Source of the DNA: an uncultured Flavobacteriaceae bacterium
GTDB taxonomy: Bacteria > Bacteroidota > Bacteroidia > Flavobacteriales > Flavobacteriaceae
Direction of reading: 5' to 3'
Length of the DNA: 44,271 nt
Assembly: GCA_937136455.1 (NCBI GenBank)
Contig: CAKZOO010000169.1
Span: 1 to 44,271 of the forward strand
In this document: in pieces, positions 1-8,955 of the stretch
Layout of the letters: every line of letters starts with the position of its first letter
Numbering within the stretch: position 1 is the stretch's first letter
Notes under the pieces: generated by a model
Databases searched by the model: none
What the model was told of the DNA's origin: nothing
The model's input: only the letters and a program-made list of their open reading frames with translations
Made by a program: the position numbers and the translations under genes

Positions 1-54
1 TAATTTTCTATCCCCTATATGAGGTGCTTCAGATTATTTTTTTAAATTTAGCCT

Positions 55-453
55 GTGTTAAAAATAACGGCCTTCATATTATCTAGTGTAATTCTGCTTC
101 AATCAGTGACATTTTCGTCTTCTGCAATTGTTGAGATTGCTAGTTTTATTGAGCATTATAACTATCACAAATTGACTAAGGATGATTCATTCGTTGAATT
201 TGTATCACTACATTACGGTGATTTAAAAGCTAAACACACTCAAGATCATCCTGAAGAACACAAAGATCATCAACAACTACCATTAAATAATTTACACTCA
301 TCTACAATTTTGTATGTTAATTGTATTGATTCCTCTATTTACAATTTATCAGAATTCAATCATTTGGATTCATATCTAAACAATTTTAGATACACTCCTG
401 GTAGTTCTTCATTTAATCCATTAGATCTCATTCAACCCCCACGGATAGCATAG
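55..453 (+). CDS. Small secreted His-rich protein of the metal-efflux operon
   Basis: 132 aa with a hydrophobic N-terminus (about residues 4-24) that looks like a signal peptide, so the product is probably periplasmic or surface-exposed. The middle (about residues 60-75) is rich in His, Asp and Glu and could bind metal ions. The C-terminus ends in a QPPR-type tail, which I associate with small peptides preceding CusA/CzcA genes in Flavobacteria. The start is GTG: an in-frame TAG lies at 49-51 and no ATG is close. It sits 58 bp upstream of the RND pump gene on the same strand and is probably co-transcribed with it. A role as metal sensor, buffer or chaperone is inference from composition and context; I recognise no characterised family. 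Confidence 0.65.
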   Translation: MLKITAFILSSVILLQSVTFSSSAIVEIASFIEHYNYHKLTKDDSFVEFVSLHYGDLKAKHTQDHPEEHKDHQQLPLNNLHSSTILYVNCIDSSIYNLSEFNHLDSYLNNFRYTPGSSSFNPLDLIQPPRIA

Positions 454-511
454 TTTATACCTTAATTATTGGAATCTTTCCCATACTCATTGTATTAATT
501 AACACTATACT

Positions 512-3500
512 ATGCTTAATAAAATCATTCAATTTAGCTTATTAAATAAGCGATTAGTACTATTACTTACTTCTGTTATTGTACTTATAGGGCTCTACTC
601 TCTAAGCAATATACCTATAGGTGCAGTACCCGATGTGACCAACAACCAAGTCCAGGTCATCACCACTTCAACTTCTTTATCTACACAGGATATTGAAAAA
701 TTTGTAACCTATCCAATTGAGCTTGAACTAGCCAATTTACCTGGGGTTACAGAGATTCGTTCTATTTCAAAATTCGGAATTTCAGTTATTACTGTCGTCT
801 TCGAAGATGCAATGGGAACCTATCTGCCGCGTCAACTTATTGCAGAAAAACTCAAAAGTGCCAGTGAACAAATTCCCAAGGGATTTGGAATCCCAGAAAT
901 GGGGCCTATTACTACTGGTTTAGGAGAAATTTATCAATATACCATTGATGTTGAACCCGCTTTTAAAGATCGTTATTCTGTGATGGATTTACGCACCATC
1001 CAGGACTGGGTTGTTAAACGTAAACTCTCTGGAATCCCTGGTGTTGTTGAAATCAATACCTGGGGAGGTTATTTAAAACAGTACGAAATCGCTATTGACA
1101 CCGACAAATTAAACGCCTTAGAAGTTAGTATCTCCGATGTGTTTAATGCCCTCGATCAAAACAATTCCATCGGTGGTGGTAGTTATATTGAAAAGAAAAA
1201 TCAATCCCATTTTATACGTGGAGAAGGATTAGTGGAATCCTTGGAAGATATTGAAAACATTGTGATTGAGGTACGTAATGGTACTCCTCTACTCATTAAG
1301 AATATCGCCAAAGTTCAGTTTGGATCTGCTCCTCGTTATGGTGCCATCACCGCCAATGGTGAAGGAGAAAAAGTCCTAGGACAGGTGATGATGCTCAAAG
1401 ATTCTGATTCAAACAGAGTTATTCAGGCAGTAAAAGAGCGTATCGATGAAGTAGCCTCTACCCTTCCTCCTGGTGTTTCGATCAAACCTTTCTTAGATCG
1501 CTCCGATTTAATTGGAAGAACCACTTTTACCATTACAGAAAACCTAGTATTAGGATGTTTGATTGTCATCTTTGTTGTGGTTCTATTTTTAGGACATTTG
1601 CGTTCTGGTTTAGTAGTCGCATCGGTGATCCCTCTTAGTTTGTTCTTTGCACTGACTATGATGTACATCTTTAAAATCGATGCCAACCTTATGAGTTTAG
1701 GAGCTATTGACTTTGGAATTATCATTGATGGTGCGGTGATCATAGTAGAATACGTCGCCTTTCATATTCACAGGCGTAGTGAAGAATTTGCTCTCTTGTC
1801 CACTAGAGAAGAAAAAGACGCTCTTCGTGATAAGATCACCTTTGAAGGTTCCTCAAAAATGATGAATTCAGCCATTTTTGGACAGTTTATCATTCTGATC
1901 GTATTTATTCCTATTCTCTCACTCAGTGGTGTTGAAGGTAAAATGTTTACTCCTATGGCCCTCAGTTTTAGTTTTGCCCTTATAGGAGCCATGTTGCTCT
2001 GTGTGACCTATGTCCCTGCTGTATCAGCTATGTTTATTAAACCAGATAGCAAGAAGTTTGCCATCTCTGTGAAGTTAATAGATATCTTAAAATCATGGTA
2101 CAAACCATCATTAGAATGGGCTATTAAATTTAAAAGAGGGATTTTAACCACTTCTGGATTATTGCTAATTACAGCTGTACTTCTATTTATGCGTATGGGA
2201 GGTGAATTCTTACCAACATTAGATGAAGGTGATTTTGTAATTCAACCTGTTATTAAAACAGGAACATCCCTTAGTAAAACTATTGAAATCACTACGGATA
2301 TTGAGCGTATTCTATTAGATGAGTTTCCGGAGGTCAATCAAGTTGTTACTCGTATTGGAGCTGCTGAAGTTCCAACGGATCCCATGTCTATGGAAGAAAG
2401 CGATGTCATCATTCAATTAAAGGATAGAGACGAGTGGGTTTCTGCTACTTCTAAAGATGAACTTGCTGATAAATTTAAAGAGGCACTCAAGGTAATTCCA
2501 GGATTGGAAGTAGAATTCACCCAACCTATTGAAATGCGCTTTAACGAATTGATTACAGGAGTGCGTTCTGACATTGCCATCAAGATTTTTGGATCTGATT
2601 TATCTGAGTTGAATCGATTAGGTGTTGCAGTTAAAGATCTCATTGAAGATGTAGAGGGAGCTTCGGATGTCAGCTTGGAAAAAACAGTAGGTCTTCCTCA
2701 GATGAACGTAAAGTTTAACCGTCAAAAACTTGCCCAATACGGCTTGAGTATAGAGAAGGTAAACGATGTGATCGCTATGGGATTTGCAGGTCGTATCAGT
2801 GGTCAGGTTTTTGAAGGAGAAAAGCAATTTGATATTGCAGTGCGATTTGACAGTGATCACAAAGGCTCTTTTGAAGACTTAAAGAATTTATATGTAGATA
2901 CTCCAAGCGGAAACAGAATACCTTTAGAAGCCTTAGCAGAAGTGACCCAAACATTTGGAGCTGCTAAAATATCTAGAGATGATACTCAGCGAAGAATTGT
3001 AGTTGGAGTTAATGTCCGCAATCGCGATTTAGAATCTGTTGTCGAAGAGATTCAAGGTTTAGTCAATCAGCATATTGAATTCCCTGTGGGATATACAGTT
3101 ACCTATGGTGGTCAATTTGAAAACCTACAATCAGCTAAAAAGCGCTTAGCAATTGCTGTTCCAGTGGCATTAGTGCTCATATTTATCCTTCTGTACTTTG
3201 CTTTTAAATCGGTTAAGGAAGTATTGATAATCTACTCTGCTATTCCATTTGCAGCAGTTGGTGGCGTCTTCTTTTTAGCCTTACGCGATTTACCATTTAG
3301 CATCTCAGCAGGTGTTGGTTTTATAGCCCTATTCGGGATTGCAGTACTCAATGGTATTGTGATGATTGAACACTTTAAATCAATGAGTGAATATTCTAAA
3401 TTACCTATAGATAAAATGGTGGTAGAAGGAGCATTGGATCGTTTACGTCCCGTATTGCTGACCGCTGCCTCAGCAGCCCTTGGTTTTATTCCAATGGCAC

Positions 3501-3637
3501 TTTCTGAAAACTCAGGAGCAGAAGTTCAACGTCCTCTAGCAACTGTCGTTATAGGAGGACTAATCACTTCTACGCTATTGACACTCATCGTACTACCAAT
3601 CCTCTACTCTATCTTTAATAAAATAAAACAAAAATAA
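512..3637 (+). CDS. cusA/czcA-like: CusA/CzcA-family heavy-metal efflux RND pump
   Basis: Inner-membrane proton-driven RND permease of the heavy-metal efflux (HME) branch; exports metal cations from periplasm or cytoplasm as a trimer with adaptor and outer-membrane partners. At 1041 aa it is full length for the family. Visible features are the first TM helix after MLNKII, two large periplasmic loops, two groups of hydrophobic helices (about residues 335-555 and 870-1035), and the TM4 signature DFGIIIDGAVIIVE, whose acidic residues D400, D406 and E413 match the HME proton-relay motif. There is no C-terminal TolC fusion: the protein ends at KIKQK right after the last TM helix. The adaptor gene follows after 3 bp, clearly in one operon. 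Metal specificity (Cu/Ag versus Zn/Co/Cd) cannot be fixed from sequence alone. Confidence 0.95.
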   Translation: MLNKIIQFSLLNKRLVLLLTSVIVLIGLYSLSNIPIGAVPDVTNNQVQVITTSTSLSTQDIEKFVTYPIELELANLPGVTEIRSISKFGISVITVVFEDAMGTYLPRQLIAEKLKSASEQIPKGFGIPEMGPITTGLGEIYQYTIDVEPAFKDRYSVMDLRTIQDWVVKRKLSGIPGVVEINTWGGYLKQYEIAIDTDKLNALEVSISDVFNALDQNNSIGGGSYIEKKNQSHFIRGEGLVESLEDIENIVIEVRNGTPLLIKNIAKVQFGSAPRYGAITANGEGEKVLGQVMMLKDSDSNRVIQAVKERIDEVASTLPPGVSIKPFLDRSDLIGRTTFTITENLVLGCLIVIFVVVLFLGHLRSGLVVASVIPLSLFFALTMMYIFKIDANLMSLGAIDFGIIIDGAVIIVEYVAFHIHRRSEEFALLSTREEKDALRDKITFEGSSKMMNSAIFGQFIILIVFIPILSLSGVEGKMFTPMALSFSFALIGAMLLCVTYVPAVSAMFIKPDSKKFAISVKLIDILKSWYKPSLEWAIKFKRGILTTSGLLLITAVLLFMRMGGEFLPTLDEGDFVIQPVIKTGTSLSKTIEITTDIERILLDEFPEVNQVVTRIGAAEVPTDPMSMEESDVIIQLKDRDEWVSATSKDELADKFKEALKVIPGLEVEFTQPIEMRFNELITGVRSDIAIKIFGSDLSELNRLGVAVKDLIEDVEGASDVSLEKTVGLPQMNVKFNRQKLAQYGLSIEKVNDVIAMGFAGRISGQVFEGEKQFDIAVRFDSDHKGSFEDLKNLYVDTPSGNRIPLEALAEVTQTFGAAKISRDDTQRRIVVGVNVRNRDLESVVEEIQGLVNQHIEFPVGYTVTYGGQFENLQSAKKRLAIAVPVALVLIFILLYFAFKSVKEVLIIYSAIPFAAVGGVFFLALRDLPFSISAGVGFIALFGIAVLNGIVMIEHFKSMSEYSKLPIDKMVVEGALDRLRPVLLTAASAALGFIPMALSENSGAEVQRPLATVVIGGLITSTLLTLIVLPILYSIFNKIKQK

Positions 3638-3640
3638 ATC

Positions 3641-4753
3641 ATGAAGTATTTCAATAACTATCTAGTATTCACTTTAGCAGTCTTATTATTCTCTTGTAAG
3701 GACCAAGAAGTAACTTCAGAAATCGCTTTTGAAGATGATTCTATAGTTCAAATAAGCAACGAACAATTTGAGCACGCTCGAATGGAATTGGGAAGCTTAG
3801 AATCTCATTCATTTGCTACAAAAATTGCCCTAAATGGACATACAGAGGTTGCTCCTCACAATAAGGCAACTATTTCTACTTATTACGGCGGATATATCAG
3901 TTACAGCCCATATTTAATTGGTGATACCGTTAAAAAGGGTCAATTGCTCATCAAGATGAAAAACCCTGAATTTATTGAACTTCAAGAAAATTATATCAAA
4001 GCTTTTGAAAGCTATCAGTATCTCAAAGTCGACTTTAATCGCCAAGAACAACTCTATCAAAAACAAGTGATTGCCGATAAGGATTTTCAAGAAATTCGAA
4101 GAATGTTCAAGAGTGCAGTCGCAGATGTTGAATCACTTGGTGCTCAATTAGAATTACTCTCAGTAGACCTCGAAGAATTACAATCAGGTACCATTCAATC
4201 TGAAATTTCAATCCTATCACCTATTGATGGAGTGATTTCACATGTAGAACTCAATTTAGGGGTTTATATTCCAGCTCAAAGCATGATGATGGAACTAGTC
4301 AACAACAGCGATTTGCATTTAGAATTAGACGTTTTTGAAAAAGATTTAGACCTTTTAGAAAAAGGACAAAAGATCGAGTTTAATGTTGTTGGAAGTTCAA
4401 AAACCTATAAAGCCAAATTGGAACTCATCGGTAGTGAAGTTGAAGAAGAACTTCGTACTGTTACTGTTCATGCAGATTTAGAGAGGCCTTTATCTAAATT
4501 AATCCCTGGATTGTTTGTCAATGCACTAGTATACGCTCAGCCAGAGCAGTTAGAGGCTTTACCAAAAGAAGCTTTTATCACTGCGGATGATCACACTTAT
4601 GTCTTGATTTTAGACAAAAAAGATGAAGGTGGTTATCAGTTTAAAAAGCAACTTGTTGAGATTCATAGAACAGATCCAACACATATCGCTTTTGACAGTG
4701 CTGCGTTAAAAGGAAAAGAGTTTCTAATTAGCGGAGGATTTCAGCTGTTTTAA
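3641..4753 (+). CDS. cusB-like: CusB-type efflux adaptor lipoprotein (HlyD/MFP family)
   Basis: Periplasmic adaptor linking the RND pump to an outer-membrane channel. 370 aa. A lipoprotein signal ends in the lipobox LLFSC (Cys19), so it should be lipid-anchored. A lipoyl-like half-motif (about residues 85-105), an alpha-helical hairpin (about 105-180), the second lipoyl half (about 185-215) and beta-barrel/membrane-proximal domains follow in the usual order. The C-terminus stops at GGFQLF followed by a double stop TAA TAG, slightly short compared with what I expect for CusB relatives. It is 3 bp downstream of the pump gene. No outer-membrane factor (TolC/CusC) gene lies next to it. The last 4 bp overlap tail-to-tail with the convergent E1 gene. 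Confidence 0.92.
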   Translation: MKYFNNYLVFTLAVLLFSCKDQEVTSEIAFEDDSIVQISNEQFEHARMELGSLESHSFATKIALNGHTEVAPHNKATISTYYGGYISYSPYLIGDTVKKGQLLIKMKNPEFIELQENYIKAFESYQYLKVDFNRQEQLYQKQVIADKDFQEIRRMFKSAVADVESLGAQLELLSVDLEELQSGTIQSEISILSPIDGVISHVELNLGVYIPAQSMMMELVNNSDLHLELDVFEKDLDLLEKGQKIEFNVVGSSKTYKAKLELIGSEVEEELRTVTVHADLERPLSKLIPGLFVNALVYAQPEQLEALPKEAFITADDHTYVLILDKKDEGGYQFKKQLVEIHRTDPTHIAFDSAALKGKEFLISGGFQLF

Positions 4754-6726
4754 TAGTTGATTAAATCTTCAATGGCCCCTTGAATTTGAGCTATTGGAAG
4801 GTATCCCTCTTCTAAATTTTTAGCAAAAGGTATCGGTGTATCCATACTTCCAATGCGTTTTATGGGTGCATCGAGCAATTCGAAATGATGCTCTGTCAGA
4901 TAGGCTGAAAGTTCACTAGCAAGGCCTCCAAAGAGGCTGTCTTCCTGAATGATCACAACTCTAGAAGTTTTCTTTACAGAATCGACAATTGATTTATAAT
5001 CAATAGGTTGTATGGTTCTAAGGTCAATTAGGTCAGCTGAAATTTCAGTGTGTTGTTCTAAATACGCTAGGGCCCAATGAACTCCTGCTCCATAACTGAT
5101 GATGGAGAGTTGTGTCCCCTCTTTGATAAGCGCAGCTTTACCGATCTCTATGGTGTAGTAATTTTCAGGAACATCTTGTGTAATTCTTCTGTAGAGTGCT
5201 TTGTGTTCAAAGAACATGACAGGATTTGGATCTTCGATCGCTGCACAGAGCAACCCTTTAGCATCGTATGGAAAAGCTGGGTAAATAACTTTTAAACCAG
5301 GGGTCTTGGTAAACCAGGCTTCATTGGTTTGGGAGTGGAATGGACCAGCCCCTACTCCTGCTCCACAGGGCATTCTAAAGACGACATCACAGTGTTCTCC
5401 CCAGCGATAGTGCATCTTTGCAGCATAGTTAACAATAGGATTAAATCCAGAACTTACAAAATCTGCAAATTGTAATTCTACAACCGCCTTGTACCCATTG
5501 ATGGATAGACCAATAGCGGTTTCTACAATTCCAGATTCACAGATAGGTGTGTTTCGAACGCGATCCAAACCAAAAGCATCCACAAAACCCTCCGTCACTT
5601 TAAAAACACCTCCGTACTCAGCGATATCCTGCCCCATAATCACAAGACTAGGATGTTGCTCCATCGATTGATAAAGGCCTTCTCTTACACTGTCGATGAA
5701 TCGAATGTTTTGCTTCTTTGAAGAAGGTTTATGTCCTTGTAATTGAAAGGGTTTATAAACATCATTGAGCTCTTTTTGAGCATCAAATTCAATTTCATTT
5801 TCATCAAAAGCAGCTTTTAAATGCTGATCGATTTCCTGTTGAATATCTTGTTGATACTGTTGGATAAGCTTTTTATTGAGGATATTTTGTGTTAATAAAA
5901 AACCTTCAAAGTTCGATACAGGATCTTTTTTCTTCCAAAACTCAATAAGATCATCAGGTACGTATTTAGTACCACTCGCCTCTTCATGCCCTCTAATTCT
6001 AAAGGTTTTAAACTCCACTAAGATAGGTCTAGGGTTTTCAATCATCGAGGCTCTGAGCTCTGACACTTTGTGATAAACTTCTAAAATATTGTTTCCCTCT
6101 ATAATATGAGATTCCATTCCATAACCTACTCCTTTATCGGCAATATCCTTACATTTAAATTGATCAATGGAGGGTGTTGATAATCCATAACCGTTGTGTT
6201 CGATACAGAACATCACAGGAAGATCCCAAACGGAGGCTATGTTTAAGGCCTCGTGAAAATCACCTTCAGAAGTAGCCCCTTCCCCACTAAAGACAGCAGT
6301 TATCTGATTGTTATTTTTGAGTTTATTGGCAAGAGCAATCCCATCAGCAACCCCTAATTGAGGACCTAAATGAGAAATCATACCAATGATTTTGTACTGT
6401 TGGGTTCCAAAGTGAAAGGAACGATCTCTACCTTTAGTAAAACCGCTCTCCTTTCCTTGCCACTGTGTAAAAAGGCGATAAAGGGGAATTTCTCTAGATG
6501 TGAACACTCCCAAATTGCGATGCATTGGTAGAATGTACTCATCCTTATCCAATGCAAGAGTTACTCCTACAGCAATGGCTTCTTGGCCAATTCCACTAAA
6601 CCATTTGGATATTTTTCCCTGTCGAAGTAAGACCAGCATCTTCTCTTCAATCAAACGGGGCTTAAGCATTGCCTTATAGAGAAGCAGTAGCTGTTCTTTT
6701 GACAATTGTTTTATATCATACTTCAT
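4750..6726 (-). CDS. Fused alpha/beta E1 of a branched-chain-type 2-oxoacid dehydrogenase
   Basis: Thiamine-diphosphate-dependent E1, decarboxylating 2-oxoacids and passing the acyl group to the lipoyl domain of E2. 658 aa with the alpha-type half (about 1-325) and beta-type half (about 335-658, starting near NIRFIDSVREGL) in one chain. The ThDP motif of the alpha half is G148-E-G ... E-H-N178-G-Y180: GEG is usual for branched-chain E1 alpha, and the metal-ligand Asn and Tyr positions are kept, although the first Asn of the usual NN pair is His. The beta half has the G-Q-D-I-A-E-Y-G-G segment and the C-terminal transketolase-like domain. E2 and E3 genes are not adjacent. Substrate is probably branched-chain 2-oxoacids, used for fatty-acid primers or catabolism, but this is inferred from family resemblance. 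Confidence 0.92.
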   Translation of the reverse strand: MKYDIKQLSKEQLLLLYKAMLKPRLIEEKMLVLLRQGKISKWFSGIGQEAIAVGVTLALDKDEYILPMHRNLGVFTSREIPLYRLFTQWQGKESGFTKGRDRSFHFGTQQYKIIGMISHLGPQLGVADGIALANKLKNNNQITAVFSGEGATSEGDFHEALNIASVWDLPVMFCIEHNGYGLSTPSIDQFKCKDIADKGVGYGMESHIIEGNNILEVYHKVSELRASMIENPRPILVEFKTFRIRGHEEASGTKYVPDDLIEFWKKKDPVSNFEGFLLTQNILNKKLIQQYQQDIQQEIDQHLKAAFDENEIEFDAQKELNDVYKPFQLQGHKPSSKKQNIRFIDSVREGLYQSMEQHPSLVIMGQDIAEYGGVFKVTEGFVDAFGLDRVRNTPICESGIVETAIGLSINGYKAVVELQFADFVSSGFNPIVNYAAKMHYRWGEHCDVVFRMPCGAGVGAGPFHSQTNEAWFTKTPGLKVIYPAFPYDAKGLLCAAIEDPNPVMFFEHKALYRRITQDVPENYYTIEIGKAALIKEGTQLSIISYGAGVHWALAYLEQHTEISADLIDLRTIQPIDYKSIVDSVKKTSRVVIIQEDSLFGGLASELSAYLTEHHFELLDAPIKRIGSMDTPIPFAKNLEEGYLPIAQIQGAIEDLINY

Positions 6727-6743
6727 ACAGGCGATTTGTTATA

Positions 6744-6776
6744 TAAATGTAAAAAAATATTAAATAGTATATCAAA
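6744..6776 (-). promoter_or_regulatory. Bacteroidota-type promoter for the fused E1 gene
   Basis: On the minus strand a TTTG (-33, 6776-6773) is followed after 21 nt by TACATTTA (-7, 6751-6744), seven of eight matches to TAnnTTTG. The start codon lies 17 nt further on, at 6726. Confidence 0.5.
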
Positions 6777-6796
6777 TGGACTTGAAAACTATTTGT

Positions 6797-6804
6797 TAAA
6801 TTTG
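6797..6804 (+). promoter_or_regulatory. Candidate -7 element for the oxygenase operon
   Basis: TAAATTTG is a full match to TAnnTTTG, 20 nt before the ATG at 6825. No TTG sits at the preferred distance (the nearest, at 6782-6784, is too close), so only the -7 part is supported. Confidence 0.35.
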
Positions 6805-6824
6805 AAAATATTAAATCAATCATC

Positions 6825-7772
6825 ATGAGTAGAATACCTAGTGTAGACTTAAGACTTTTCCTCAGCGACAAAGCTGAAGACAAACAGCAATTTGTTCAAG
6901 AAATTGGCGCTGCCTTTAGCGATATAGGTTTTGTGGCTTTAAGTGGACATTTTCTCGATCAAAATTTAATCGATGAGCTCTATTCTGAAGTCAAGTCCTT
7001 TTTTAATTTGGATGAAGACACTAAAAAGAACTATGAAATCGAGGGAATCGGTGGTCAACGAGGTTATACTTCTTTTGGAAAAGAATCTGCTAAAGGATAC
7101 AAGGCTGGTGATTTAAAGGAGTTTTGGCATTTTGGACAATATGAGATTCCAGAAGCCTTAAAATCTGAATATCCTGCTAATGTTATGGTCAGTGAGGTTC
7201 CCAATTTTAATGTAGTTGGAAAAAAGGCCTATAAACAATTAGAGAAAACAGCTGTATATGTACTTAGAGCCCTTGCACATTACTTGGGATTGGATGAACT
7301 CTACTTTGATCAATACGTTCAAAATGGAAATTCTATTTTAAGACCGATCCACTACCCTCCTATAGTTGATGAACCTAAAGATGCTGTTCGAGCAGCAGCG
7401 CACGGCGACATCAATCTCATCACTCTTTTAATGGGTGCTCAGGGAAAAGGATTACAAGTTCAAGATCATCAGGGCGTATGGCACGATGCTATAGCACGTC
7501 CTGATCAGTTGATGATTAATGTTGGAGATATGCTCTCTAGATTGTCGAATAACAAACTCAAATCAACCATTCATCAGGTTGTCAATCCAGAACGTGAACT
7601 GTGGGGATCCTCTAGGTATTCCATTCCGTTCTTTATGCATCCTATATCGAGTATGAAACTAAACTGTTTGGAAGGCTGTGTTGATGCTGATCACCCCAAA
7701 CAATTTGAAGACTGTACTGCAGGAGAATACCTTCACGAAAGACTTGTCGAATTAGGACTTATCAAAGAATAA
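6825..7772 (+). CDS. Isopenicillin N synthase-like 2-oxoglutarate/Fe(II) oxygenase
   Basis: Soluble non-haem iron oxygenase of the IPNS/plant-type dioxygenase family. 315 aa. An N-terminal DIOX_N-like region (about 5-120) is followed by a double-stranded beta-helix carrying the iron triad H193-x-D195 and H250, plus R264-Y-S266, the RxS motif that binds the 2-oxoglutarate carboxylate. So it looks catalytically competent and 2OG-dependent. The substrate is unknown; a beta-lactam product is not implied, since the family name reflects fold similarity only. It is first in a three-gene operon: its TAA overlaps the next ATG by 1 bp. Confidence 0.88.
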   Translation: MSRIPSVDLRLFLSDKAEDKQQFVQEIGAAFSDIGFVALSGHFLDQNLIDELYSEVKSFFNLDEDTKKNYEIEGIGGQRGYTSFGKESAKGYKAGDLKEFWHFGQYEIPEALKSEYPANVMVSEVPNFNVVGKKAYKQLEKTAVYVLRALAHYLGLDELYFDQYVQNGNSILRPIHYPPIVDEPKDAVRAAAHGDINLITLLMGAQGKGLQVQDHQGVWHDAIARPDQLMINVGDMLSRLSNNKLKSTIHQVVNPERELWGSSRYSIPFFMHPISSMKLNCLEGCVDADHPKQFEDCTAGEYLHERLVELGLIKE

Positions 7773-8095
7773 TGGATTTACAAGATCAATTAAAGAACCT
7801 GTTTCCAGACCATGTTCCTAGTGAAGAGGAAGTATCAGATGTCTCTGAATTCTCTGCTCAAGAGGAACCATTGATTTGTAAATACGAAAAACGCAAAGGG
7901 AAACCCATCACCATTGTCGAGGACTTTCAAGGTTCCGAAGAAGAGTTTAAAGCTTTAGCTAAAAAAATTAAATCCAAACTAGGCGTAGGTGGTTCTGTCA
8001 AAAACGGAGCGATGATTATCCAAGGTGATTACAGAAAAGTCATCATGGAAGATTTACAAACCATGGGTTATAAAGTTAAACGTGTCGGAGGATGA
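7772..8095 (+). CDS. SUI1/eIF1-family translation factor (YciH-like)
   Basis: 107 aa. An acidic, probably flexible N-terminus (about 1-35) precedes the SUI1 fold, recognisable from the RKGKPITIVEDF strand, the KKIKSKLGVGGSVK segment and a C-terminal GYKVKRVGG strand. Eukaryotic and archaeal eIF1 acts in start-codon selection on the small ribosomal subunit; bacterial YciH is a non-essential relative thought to affect initiation. Translation is coupled on both sides: the start overlaps the upstream stop by 1 bp and the end overlaps the next gene by 4 bp (ATGA). Confidence 0.9.
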   Translation: MDLQDQLKNLFPDHVPSEEEVSDVSEFSAQEEPLICKYEKRKGKPITIVEDFQGSEEEFKALAKKIKSKLGVGGSVKNGAMIIQGDYRKVIMEDLQTMGYKVKRVGG

Positions 8096-8955
8096 AAAGT
8101 TTAAAATCTTCTGAACTTATCTTAAATGATGATGGATCCATCTATCATCTCAATCTCAAACCAGAGGATATTGCTCCAATGATTATTACAGTTGGAGATC
8201 CCAATCGCGTCGCAATGATTAGCGATTGTTTTGATGCTGTTGAACTCAAAAAATCTTCGCGAGAATTTGTAACACATACCGGAACCTATAAGGGAAATCG
8301 AATCTCTGTCATATCAACAGGAATAGGAGCTGATAATATCGATATCGTCTTTAACGAACTCGATGCCTTAGTCAATATTGACTTTGAGACCAGAACTGTT
8401 AAAGAACAGCTCAGCTCACTTAAAATCATTCGCATAGGGACTTCAGGATCTATTGATGAACAAATCGATGTCGATCAGTTTGTAGTCAGTGAGGCTGCTA
8501 TTGGTTTCGATCAAGCAATCCACTTTTATCAAGTAGAAGACCACGGATTTATAGATGATTTTAGATTAAAAACAGGATTAAAAAACCTGAGCCCTTATTT
8601 GTCAAAGGCTGATTCTCATATGCTTAATTGGTTTGATACCACTGATTTTCACAGAGGTTTAACCGCTACTTTTGTTGGTTTTTACGGACCTCAAGGCAGA
8701 GCACTTCGATTGCCCTCCAAGACTCCTAATTTTATCGATCAACTGAGCCATTATCACTACAAAGACTTAAATGTGACCAATTTAGAAATGGAGACATCAG
8801 CGATTTACGCCTTTTCTAGTTTAATGGGACATCAAGCCGTTTCACTCAACTGTATTCTCGCTCAACGTACCAAGGGAAGTTTTTCAAAGGATCCCCAAAA
8901 GAGTATTCAAAAGCTTATCGAAAAGACACTTTCGATTATAGCCTCCAATCTATAG
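8092..8955 (+). CDS. Nucleoside phosphorylase (PNP/UDP family 1)
   Basis: Phosphorolytic cleavage of nucleosides to base and (deoxy)ribose-1-phosphate for salvage; closest by eye to uridine phosphorylases. 287 aa. The phosphate loop is at V-G-D-P-N-R, the central strand with I-R-I-G-T-S-G-S-I, and the nucleoside-binding segment at N-L-E-M-E-T-S-A-I-Y (Glu-Met-Glu, binding the ribose). The start ATG overlaps the upstream stop as ATGA and a GGAGG directly abuts it, which also encodes the end of the upstream protein, so coupling rather than a true SD is likely. It is the third gene of the oxygenase operon. The last 20 bp overlap the end of ung on the other strand. Exact base preference cannot be told. 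Confidence 0.88.
   Translation: MKSLKSSELILNDDGSIYHLNLKPEDIAPMIITVGDPNRVAMISDCFDAVELKKSSREFVTHTGTYKGNRISVISTGIGADNIDIVFNELDALVNIDFETRTVKEQLSSLKIIRIGTSGSIDEQIDVDQFVVSEAAIGFDQAIHFYQVEDHGFIDDFRLKTGLKNLSPYLSKADSHMLNWFDTTDFHRGLTATFVGFYGPQGRALRLPSKTPNFIDQLSHYHYKDLNVTNLEMETSAIYAFSSLMGHQAVSLNCILAQRTKGSFSKDPQKSIQKLIEKTLSIIASNL

Noticed and set aside
1423..1743. Antisense open frames inside the RND pump gene (also 1768-1992, 2413-2643, 2618-2860)
   Set aside because: They lie fully inside a strong gene on the other strand, have no family resemblance or promoter, and have the composition of frame shadows.
6825..7772. Beta-lactam biosynthesis gene
   Set aside because: The similarity to isopenicillin N synthase is at fold level; no NRPS or other beta-lactam genes are nearby, and the RxS motif suggests a 2-oxoglutarate-dependent enzyme.
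8081..8095. GGAGG before the phosphorylase ATG as a true ribosome-binding site
   Set aside because: It directly abuts the ATG (no spacer) and encodes the Gly-Gly end of the upstream protein; elsewhere the window lacks SD sequences.
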